Assembly (NCBI RefSeq): GCF_026151205.1
Contig: NC_087078.1
Location: forward strand, 8,882,675 to 8,946,674
Direction: 5' to 3'
DNA from: Bolinopsis microptera
Lineage: Eukaryota > Ctenophora > Tentaculata > Lobata > Bolinopsidae
Length of the DNA: 64,000 nt
The position numbers and the translations under genes are program-made. Shown piece after piece: positions 46,001 to 58,000 of the stretch; position 1 is the stretch's first letter, and each line of letters begins with the position of its first letter. The notes under the pieces were generated by a model. The model searched no databases. It saw nothing but the letters and a program-made list of their open reading frames with translations, and was not told the DNA's origin.

Positions 46001-49000
46001 CTCATCTTCAACGAGGAGTAGGACTACTAGAGACTGTTACGACACCCTCAATACACTCGGATCCACTAACACCTTAGAGATCAGATGGATAGCTGCACAC
46101 ATTGGATTGTGGGGTAATGAAAAAGCAGACGAGCTGGCCAAAAATGGTACAACCAGTGAATCCACTTTGAATTGCCCAATTCCACAATCTTACATCAAAC
46201 GCCTGATCAACGACAAAGTCACAAAACTTAATCAAGAATCATGGATTACTGATGGTCCCAGACACACTAAACTGACACTTGGACATAAAAACATCAACAT
46301 CATCAAAAATCTCAACACTACACTCAGTAACAACAGACAAAATTATAGAACTGCAGTGCACCTCATCACGGGACATTGTGGCCTAAACAAACACCTACAC
46401 ACCATTCGCAAATCAGACACAAGTGCTTGTCCTAAATGCGGCGACGAAGAGGAGACTGTCTCACACTTTCTCGGACAGTGCCCGGCTATTGCCCAAATAA
46501 GAGGTCAATATTTCCGGGACTACTACCTCTCTGTCAATGACATATTCGACAACCAACACATCTCCACCATTGTCAACTTTACAAACCACACTAAACGCTT
46601 AGTGGTGCCAGAGGAGTTGGACCAGACAGGTGTAACATAGCGACTACTTTAACGCCGTCTTATTTCGCCTCTCTCTTCCACACTCAACCACCACTTAAGC
46701 GTTTATCTATGACACACCCCACAACACTTACCATCATCCTTGATTACACATCTTGATTCCACTGGCATCCTCCCACAGGACTGCCATACCCCAGAGGTAG
46801 GCAAAGCATTCATATGCTATCCTCTCGTGGGCCAACCAGGCCCAGCCTCTCTAAAAAAAAATAAAAAAAAAAAGACTAGCGGCAACTAATATTAATGGAT
46901 ACGGTAAGCCACACATCCTAAATTCCAGGTCCATATTTACACTGCCACATTCCCCACTATCACTATTTTCCTATTAGCACAAACCGTAATTAATTGATTT
47001 TAACAATCACAACACTACATATATCCAAACTAATGGCATGGCATAGCAATATCTACGATATCCTAAATCAGTCCCTAACAAACTTAGCGCGAGTCTGAAA
47101 GGCTGTTGGAAGCACAGAGTGCTCCATATTTTGTTTTATCAATTTAAACCTTTCTTTTTTTATAAATTTATTAACTGCGTGCAAATTTATGTTTCAGATT
47201 TGATCTATTTATGATATATATTTATGATTATGTAATAAAGTTATTGATATTATATTCGTAACCATTGGCTGGCTTACAAACCAGTCCCCAAACAAACAAA
47301 CAGAACATGGGAGAGCACGTTTCCTTGATTTTTGTAGTGGATTTGTAGTGCTTTTCACCCCTGTAGTGCTTTTATGTTCCGGGGTAGGTGGGACATTTTT
47401 TAGTTTACAAATGGGTACTACCTGTCCCAAACCATCATAAAAATCAAGTTTCGACCTCTCAACCCACTCAGGCCACTCCCAGGGTCATGCCTAACCAGGA
47501 AAAGCTACAGGGGGTGGGGTGGGGCAAAACTAACGTTACGTACGTTGGGTCTTATACCACCACCGTGTTTCATATTATGGACCTGTAACTTTGCAGATGG
47601 CATGCTGTAACTACTCATTCGAGGATTCCGTCTCCAATGTTTAAGAATTCGAATATTTAGAATACTCCCATATAATATCAAACCACCTATATTGTTCTTT
47701 CCGGACATGCTAGACGCCCATTTATTTCAGATTACTGCAGATTATTAATTGTTGTATCTGATCTGAAAAATTGAGGCCAAATGGATTTGAAATTACGAAG
47801 TTATCAAGCATTTGATGTATCTCGTTAACAAAATTGATTGGGTGATTATGTGTCCCTTGCAATTTAACGAGGCCATCTAATCACCTGAACAGGTAATCGA
47901 ATCACCTGAACAGGTAATCGAATCACCTGATCACACGTAATAAATAAACTCGTCATGCCTCGTATCTCGGTCATCTGAGAAGCTACAACTCTCATTTTTT
48001 CAGATCAAACGTAATTTGAATGGCCAAATACGATCCGATAAAATTTGGCTCGATCTGATTATCAAAACTATCATTTAATAAATACGATAAAGAACCTTCA
48101 TTCGAAAAAAATGAACATGAATATTCTTTGATTTAACATATTCCTTGTATTGAATGAGTGGTGATAGTTAGTCATACCAAAAAGAATACCCCGGAACATA
48201 AATCCCCTAGAGGGGTAAAGATTTTCGGTCTTGATTTTACCTGGATTTCAGTAATTTTGAGATCATGGGCGTGGCCCCTGGGAGTGGCCTGAGTGGGTTG
48301 AGAGGTCGAAACTTGATTTTTCTGATGGTTTGGGTCAGGTACTACCCATTTTTACACTAAAACATGTTCCAAATACTCCGGAACATAAATCCCCTACACA
48401 TAACAGGGGTTAAGATTTTCAATCTTGATTTTACCTGGATTTCAGCTGTTTTGGGATGGGCGGCCTGAGTGGGGTTGGATGTGTTATTTAGTTATTGGTT
48501 ATATTTATATCTTATTGTCTATAAATACGAGCAGTTTGGTGAGACTTCTGACGGCTACCGTCTTAGATTCTACAATGATAAATAATGTGACATACGTGCG
48601 GCGCGCAAAATCCCCTACAAAATCCACTACACATTTCAGGGAAACGTCGAGGAGGTGTTCTAGCAAATGTGTGGGCGAAATTGCGATTATGTCGCTTTAT
48701 GTCGCACGAGGTTTATTTCTCAGAATTGTTGGTATGTCGCTATTATTCGGATCCATAAATAACGAAAAGTTACTTGCGTGCGCGTATTTTTATATAGTTT
48801 TATAGAGTTACATATTGTAAATTTGCTGAGCCTCACGTAGGACTGCGGCTAAGGCCGCTAAAGTTAACTAGCTCATCCCGGTTTGAGCCTCGTCAGAGGT
48901 CATTTTTTTGGCATTTATTGATTACTTTACTACAATTATCAGCAGAGCACCTTAGTAATACACTTTATCAGATAAATTATAGTGTTCGGACTTCAGCTAG

Positions 49001-52000
49001 AGAAGACTTGCCTTCAAGGTTTTGTCCGGAGAAGGCTTCGTTCACACTGGAACATGTCAAATGGTAAACGGAGTTATCTGCTAGGATTAATAAGTCAGTT
49101 CTACAGTTGAAGAGATTTTTTTCCAACTTTAAATGAAGAAATCGGCTCGGAACTTCATTCCTAGATAGACGGTGTACCATGGAACCAGTTAAAGCATCGG
49201 ATCAATTCAAAACATTCACATCCCACATTCTTAAATCTACATCCTTCACCAAAACCAGTTTGACCACTTAACTGTTCATTACTAATTGCAATATGAGAGG
49301 CGAAAGCTTGTAGCCAGGAACAGTACCTAGAGATTTCGACCGTAACCGGACCATTTTTACCATTACCGGACCATATCATCTTCATCTTGTGGCATGGTTC
49401 CCAAGCCTGATAGTAATACATATGCACTATGGCAGTATCTAGTATATCCCGATTCCTGAGCGGTGGAGATCTATCATTGTATTGGTGAAACTTCTCTCAA
49501 TAAAGCACTGTTCGTTACCTGTTTATTAAAGGTATTTCCAATCAATATCATGTGTGATAATTCCAGCCTATATCTATTTTTTAGGAACCATAAACAATAG
49601 TCAATATACATACAATACAAGGCCTTCTCCGGGTAGTCTTCTCCTGACAGTATTATTTATCTATGTAAACTCGCGCACGCACCTACCTTTTTGCAATATT
49701 TAGGTTCAAATTTGTGCGCATAACCATAGTTTTGAAAAGCGACATACCCACATTTTGAGAAGAAAACATCTACTGGAAACGTCTTCTGAACATGGTCGAT
49801 GGAAGACGCATAATTGTAGAATTCGTGTACTTGGCGCTGCAAACTGAATTTGCGCGCGTAACACGCGCGTTTATTAATAGTCTGTGATTTGCCGGCCAGT
49901 TCAAACGGTAAGTTTTGCTGAAAATCACGAACTTTAATTTATACTGTAGTGGTCAACTAACCCACACTCCGCTGTAGAAATGAACTCACGATTTAGGGAA
50001 TAAGATTTTTACATACGACTGTTTGTGACAGGTGGACGTCAAAAGCCGGCGTGAGGTAAACAACGAGGAGTTGGTGGACCTCAGAATAGAAATGGAGCAG
50101 CTCAGACAGGCTAACAAACTCGACACTTACGGGTTTGCAAACAACTCAATTTATTAGTTTACTCTAATGTGTTGTTTTTTAAATGGATATCAGCGTTTTC
50201 AACTTCTTAAATTTAATAGGTTTAAATACAGATTGTTCTAAATCATGAAATACTGAGAATAATTATCTTCAGATTGTGGTTACTTGGGGTGATTCTCAGT
50301 AAGTCTGCTTTGGTAGATCGAGCTATTCTTACCCTTGTGGAGTCCCTTAACGCTGATCCTAGTTTCTGGGGCTCCTGGAAAACATTGGCTAAGCTCATCA
50401 AAAACAAGAACCAACTTCAGGTTATTCTAGTTATTATCTTTCAGTAAAAAATACCTTTTAATTGATCAGTTTCATAGTCGAAGTGATCTGAATGATTATC
50501 ACGATTAGCGAGATTCGTACAGCGAAATAAATCGTACTCCGTCGAGAATTATTGCGATTATGATCGTTTGTAATATTCATATCGGCCCACCCAGACGTTA
50601 CCATCACTACCGCACCACTGGATGAAGAACTTCTTTTACGTCGAAGTTTGTCAGGAAATGTACTACGCAAACGATGCTCTTTCTTTTATACAGGTTTTTG
50701 TCGTCAAGTATTTGTTGTTATTCTTAGTGTGATCCAGTGCTGAATCACACTGAGATATGAATCACACTGAGATATGGATTACACTGAGATATGAATCACA
50801 CTGAGATATGAATCACAATGGGATATGAATCACACTGGGATGTGTGTCACACTGGGATGTGTGTCACACTGGGATGTGTGTCACACTGGGATGTGTGTCA
50901 CACTGGGATGTGTGTCACACTGGGATGTGCGTCACACTGGGATGTGCGTCACACTGGGATATGCGTCACACTGGGATATGTGTCACACTTGGATGTGTGT
51001 CACACTGGGATGTGTGTCACACTGGGATGTGTGTCACACTGGGATGTGTGTCACACTGGGATGTGTGTCACACTGGGATGTGTGTCACACTGGGATATGT
51101 GTCACACTTGGATGTGTGTCACACTGGGATGTGTGTCACACTGGGATGTGTGTCACACTGGGATGTGTGTCACACTGGGATGTGTGTCACACTGGGATGT
51201 GTGTCACACTGGGATGTGTGTCACACTGGGATGTGTGTCACACTGGGATGTGTGTCACACTGGGATGTGTGTCACACTGGGATGTGTGTCACACTGGGAT
51301 GTGTGCCACGCTCACCAGACAGCACTAGCCTCACCTTATAATCTCCATTTACTTCCAGGCACTAGAAGATATGGGTCTGACAAACAACCCTTACCTATTG
51401 GCTAAGAGGGCTGAAGTTCACTACGCTTTGAGAGAGTACGATATAGGTATGTACATTGTACAAATTCAACAATGTTTCTTGGATAAATATCGTGTTATAA
51501 TCAAGTTGAAAAGTTTTCCCAATCAATAGTTATTGGATTAAATGTAAAAATTGGTTAACTTGAATGATATTTTTCTTTTGTCTAAAAGCAAATGAAGGTT
51601 TAAAAATATCATGTTTTCAATCAAGCTGTTGAACTCTCATTGCGAAAAACAGATTCTAAAATGTTCAGTCTTAAATGCCAATCATGAAACATCATGAATT
51701 TCATCACAACATCACAGGCGGTCATGCTGATGATTAATCTTCGTCACATTTGTCACTATTTCCATGCTCGTACTTGAAGTGTTTTATGAAGCCCTCAGAT
51801 ATCTTGGATCCCACGAAATGCTCTGCAGATTGATTATTTTTAAATAGAACAAAGATGGTTACTAGTTAGTATATATAGTTACTTACTTATTTAGCATTCT
51901 ATACTAAACTTGGAAATAGTTGATCTACTATAAGTTTAGTGGTCTTGATTTCTATGAGATTTCTGCAGGATTGCAATAAGACGTCACGTGACATACGAGC

Positions 52001-55000
52001 TGCAACTTAACTTACCTGCCTCCCCCTCCCAAATAGTACAAACCTAGCTGATCCCAGGTGCTGGTTAGGGTGTTAAGAAGTTGGCTGGTGAGAATCTTGT
52101 TGTAGAACTCCTTGCTGTACAAGACGTCCCAAACTGCCGCCCTCCCCTCAGCCTCACACCCCACATCTACCAAAGTAACGTTCCCATACCTCTCCTCTTG
52201 TAACAGGTCCTCCCATCTGTGGAGTGTAACGGTTAGAACTGTGATAGACTGTGATAATATATATATATATAATATAGACTGCACCCCCAGCTAGCCGCTC
52301 ACCTGATATATCTCTTTAGACCGAACTGATCCTCATAATCAGAACACAGACCGTTCCCCTTCATCATCTTAACTTCAGACTCCTCCAAGGCCTTGGTGGA
52401 CACGTTTAATTTGAACATCTCTCCACCAAAGTTGTATTCAGGTGAAGTAACCTGACCGTTTGTCCTGACTATATTTCCCAGTGCGATGTTTCCGCTGAGA
52501 CCAAGCTTCCTACCAGTGGGGGTATTGTCTGTTCCGATAAGTTTACCCTCGTAGAACACTTGAAACTGACTGGAAGATGAGCTCCAGGTCACACAGTGGT
52601 GTCTCCACTCGTTATCAGGACTGATAACACTGCTCATGAAGTCTGAGCGCTGGTTGAAAATCCAATAGACCCCATCATCTCTTATCATGATTTCATAATT
52701 TATGCTGGGTGAGGCGTATGTAAACCAGTACGGGATTGGATCTGAGTGGGGGATCCTCTTGATCCAGCTACAAACTGAGAATTCCTCCTGTAGTGGATGC
52801 ATGTCTAGTTTAATCAGGATATGATCTCCAACTTGAGTACCAAACTTTAGTCCGAAATGCTTCCTCTCGTCTGTAAACACCAACCCTGTCAGAAGTCCAA
52901 GAAGAGCGAGCTGCGAAAAAAGCAACAACATTTCTGGAAATATTGTCAGAGAATCATTACAATGAATATTTATTCGGGATTCGGAGGTTTAAATATAATG
53001 AGTTACCCCACAAAGCCACATCTTGGTTATCGTAATTATACTGATTTAATTATACCCCAATATTCACTAATCGCTGGTTCAGTGGTTTGAAGGTAATTTT
53101 CAATGATTCAATTAATTACTTAATAATACAACCCTTTAGGCTCATGGTAGTGATGGTAGTCGGGTGCCGCGCACGAGCGATAACACTTATCGCTCTTATT
53201 GTGCATCAGTTATTATTTGCACCAGACAACTTTTGGTTTTGTGATTGGAGAGGGTGTGCCGATATTTTAACACAACACGTTTATTGTGTGAAAATACTTT
53301 TTCATGAAATTTACTGAAAATGCGGGAGTTTTCTGCCCGTCCAAGGTTCAAACTCAGAATCAGTAAACAACTCTAACTTTTGCATATCGTTCTAAGATCG
53401 AGCTTTCTCTACCCCCATTTCAATTTTATTTAGTAATTTTCATTGACTTAATTTCAGCTAAAGACACGTGTAAAGAACTGCTAGAGAAGGATCCAAACAG
53501 GCTTGATATAGTGGACATGTACTCCAACATACTCTACGTGAAGGAAGACAAGGCAGCACTCAACTATCTAGCTCACCATACAGTTGAGGTAAGTGGTAAA
53601 GAGATATACGATTATCTATAATAAATAAATTCACCCTAAAATGACCGGATTTAACGATAATAATAATATGATATAATGATTATAATTATAACGATATATA
53701 ATATGACAATATAACCCTAACCTGACCCTAAAATAATCCTAAACTGACCAGGTTGACAAGTACCGCCCAGAGACGTGCTGTGTAGTTGGTAACTTCTACT
53801 CTATCTACGGGAACCACGACAAAGCCATCACCTACTTCCAGGTACTGATCAATAATATGCCCAATAGTACAGAAATTAATCACGGGATTATTGTTTCTTA
53901 TCCAAACAATATCGTACCCACCCTTATAATTAATTATGCTAATATCTTTTAATTAATTATGCTAATATCTTTTAATTAATTACGCTAATATCTTAGCCGG
54001 TCCTACACAAAGTGCTTACAAGAGAGGTAGAAGTTGTGGCGATATAATTTGGTCTCAACGTATGCTAACCTCAGTGGTACTTAGAAAGCATTGGAGCTAC
54101 CACAGAATGAGTATAGACATGTCAAGTGCCTTTGACACCATCAGCAGAGAAACAGTACTCAATGTTCTTGAAGATGCTGGCTGTACTAGTGATGAAATTA
54201 GGATGGTACGGCTCCTACTATCAAACACAGTGTTGAAAGTAAAAGTCAATAATACTGTATCAATTGAGTTCCAAAGCACAACTGGAGCATTTCAAGGAGA
54301 TGCACTATCAGGTAATCTATTTACTGTTGTTGAAGCCGCTGCACTTATTCACCTCAGATCTGTACTCTCCCAAGTATCATCAACACCTTACCCAGTGAAT
54401 CATCCAATCCCTTATCCTCCTATCTCAGAAGAATTCATGCCACTCGAAACAGGATACTCTGATGATATTGACTTTAATAACACTGAACTTGCTCCACTCA
54501 AATAAATGCTTCCTATCGCTAAAGATATATTCCAGCAGTGGGACCTTCATATCAATTCTTCCAAGACTGAATTTGTCCATTTTTATTTAGCAGATCCTAA
54601 ACCCACTGTTAAACGCAAGGTGATTGTTGCAAAAGTGTATAGAGGTGATGAAGAGTGGCGCTCTAACAAAACTTTAGGATCGTTGATGTGCACTGTTACG
54701 GATATCAAGAATCGAATATTCCTTGGTAATGTTGCCTTTAGTAAATTTCAGAAAGTTTGGATGAAGAGCAAGATTTCAGTCCAAAGGAAGATCAAAATCT
54801 ACGAGGCACAAGTAGTCTCTATTCTACTCTACAACTGCAACTCCTGGGCTGCACCACTAGCTTCGTTGAATGAACTTGATATTGCTCATCGCAAACACCT
54901 CCGAAGAATCCTCAACATCAGATGGCCTACTGGGGTTATTTCTAATGAGGCACTCTATGCTCGTTGTTATGTCACTCCCTTGTCTGTGAGAGTCTCTAAG

Positions 55001-58000
55001 TTTCGATGGAGAATGTTAGGACATATCTTAAGAGGACAGGAAGACTCACCAGCATACACCTCTATGTTATTTGCTATAAATTCTGATATTTTTATGGAAG
55101 GGAGACGGTAGACCATGTTTAAACTTATTAGATGTTATTAGAAAAGACTTGACTAGTAGAAATCTTGAAATTAGACTTAAGTATTTGACTGATTTCGAAG
55201 ACCTTAGATTTTTAGCTTTAGATAGGGAGGAGTGGAAGCAGTTAGAAGATGGTTGATGTTTTTTGTTTTCTTTTTTATGCGTTTTGATATCTATAAGGTG
55301 CCTAGGATGCTCTTTTAAAGAGATATTTCGTACTTTGAAAGATTTACTACTAATATCTTTTAATTAATTATGCTAATATCTTTTAATTGATTATGCTAAT
55401 ATCTTTTAATTAATTATGCTAATACCCGTTACAGAGAGCGTTACGACTAGACCCCGACTACTTGTCTGCCTGGACCCTAATGGGGCACGAGTACGTGGAA
55501 CTAAAGAACTACAACATGGCAATAGAGTGCTACAGGAACGCTATAGATGTTAGTAGGAGTTCATCTTACTGTTTTGTGTTATAATACTGTCATAACCCAC
55601 GTGATTCCCAAGGTAACAGTTCTAACTTGCAGGTTAACCCACGTGAATACCAAGGTAACAGTTCTAACTTGCAGGTTAACCCACGTGATTACCAAGGTAA
55701 CAGTTCAAAATTGCAGGTTAACCCACGTGATTACCAAGGTAACAGTTCTAACTTGCAGGTTAACCCACGTGATTACCAAGGTAACAGTTCTAACTTGCAG
55801 GTTAACCCACGTGATTACCGAGCCTGGTACGGAATTGGTCAGACATATGAGTTATTGAAAATGCACGCTTACTGTCTGTATTACTATATGGAGGCCCAGA
55901 GATTAAGACCCACTGATTCCAGGATGATAGTTGCTCTCGGTAGGTTGCTTTTCATTTCTTTAATTATAGATTATATGTTATATATATGTTAACAGATCAA
56001 CATCACATAAAAACTTTCAATACTTGGGGGCAAAATGTTGGAATAATGTTCCAACAGATCTACGAAATCTGTCCGATGTTAAAAGCTTTAGTGATTCGTA
56101 TAAGAAACAGCTACTCTCATCTATAACAACAGACCTAGGAACCGACCGGAAATCCGGCTGAATCCGGTTCCGGCCGGATATCCGGCTTCAAAATCCGGTT
56201 CCGGTTCCGGCTCCGGCTGGAAAAAAATTTGCCGGATTTTTGCCGGATTTCAGTTTTTTTTACCGAAAAAAATCAAAAAAATATTTTCGGCTAATAATGA
56301 ACAGGGTAGCCTGAATCGTGGAAAAAAAGTGGTTTTCAGAAAAACTTTTAAAAAATTTTGACTTAGAAGTTTTTCGAGACGTACCTCCTGTATCGAGAGC
56401 TCCCGCTTCCGAGCTCGTGTTGCAAAGGGGAGGCCTGCCTTCCAAGATCACATTACCAGGGGAAACCTCGAGTCCAGAATTGTGTATCGATGGGTAGGTG
56501 GGGACTTCGAAAACCGAAAAAATATTTTCGGCTAATAATGAACAGGGTAGCCTGAATCGTGGAAAAAAGTGGTTTTCAGAAAAACTTTGAAAAATTTTGA
56601 CTTAGAAGTTTTTCGGTCCGAGTCGTTCTCGAGACGTACTTCCTGTATCGAGAGCTCCCGCTTCCGAGCTCGTATTGCAAAGGGGAGGTCTGCCTTTCGA
56701 GATCGCATTACCAGGGGAAACCTCGAGTCCAGAAGTGTGTATCGAGGGGTAGGTGCGGACTTCGAAAAACCGAAAAAATATTTTCGGCTGATAATGAACA
56801 GCCTGAATCGTGGAAAAAAGTGGTTTTCAGAAAAACTTCGAATGTCGAAAAATTTTAACTTAAAAGTTTTCGGTCCGAGTCGTTCTCGAGACGTACAGGG
56901 AATCGCATTACCGGGGGAAACCTTGAGTCCAGAATACAGAATAGTGTATCGAGGGGTAGGTGCGGAATTAGAAAAAACCGGAAAATATTTTGGGCCACCT
57001 CCCTGGGCTAGCCCCCGGCTATAATCGCAAAATTGGCAGTATTTAATCTTCTGATTATGAAATACGAAATATGAAGGTCACGTGTTCAGGGTCTGGGTAG
57101 CTACTTAATTAGCTCATTACTGCAATCATGTGACTCAGCTCTAGACGCCAGACGGTGATTAGTACTGTACTAGACAGTGCCTGCTTACGAACAACCTTAT
57201 TAAGCACCTCTGGTTGTAAGTCACGTGACCCAATGATACTCAGACTTGCATGAAAAAAAGGGAATTCGCACAAACGCGCTCAATCAGGGGATCCAAATCC
57301 GGCTGAATCCGGTCCGGCAGCCAAAACCCCAATCCGGTCGGTTCCTAAACAGACCCTTATTATACCGTCGACAATTCATATGACAAATTTTACACTGCAA
57401 TCATAGTCGACGATAACTAAGTATCTTCTATTTCTTTTAAATCTGAGGCATATATAATTGAAGTGTCGAAAGGATATTCCCTTTTTTACCACCTTACCAT
57501 TCTGATTGATTCTGCACATGACTGACATGTTTTAACTGGAGAAGGGGTTCGCACAGTGGTAGTTTTATAAACCACTTTTAATTTATTGACCTATTATACC
57601 TAGTGGTAGTTTTACAGACCACATTTAATTTATTAACTTATTATACTTAGTATTTATTTTTGGTGACTGTATCACCCAGTACAGTTGTAACATTTGATAA
57701 TTGTACAGTTTATTGACGACACATTGACCGAATGTTATTTTATATTCTAATTTATATACTAGATATTTTATTTATTTTCCAACAGACGACAACTTCCTGT
57801 TTTTTTTCTTCTATATTAGTTACTCATATCTCTTGTACAGACTGTTCTACAAGGACATTGACAGATGATACTCATATTAGGCATTCATTATTGCATCTAA
57901 ATTATTTCACTTGCATTAGGTTTAGAAATTTATTCTCTGGTTAACAGATTTCAAATGTTTAATTAATTTGTAGTATGACAGTATATAAGAAGTTATTTAA

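Noticed and set aside
48832-48912. tRNA-like or tRNA-derived SINE (ggtttgagcctc followed by a T run)
   Set aside because: A B-box-like motif and T run are present, but no cloverleaf with a 7-bp acceptor stem could be drawn.
50818-51405. Three overlapping open frames of 165-195 codons
   Set aside because: They are the 17-bp tandem repeat read in three frames inside a CDC23 intron; no start context, domain or conserved sequence.
51750-51838. Third pentraxin exon ([15 protein letters not shown])
   Set aside because: The open stretch needs a phase that neither the exon-2 donor nor nearby acceptors provide; left only as a note.
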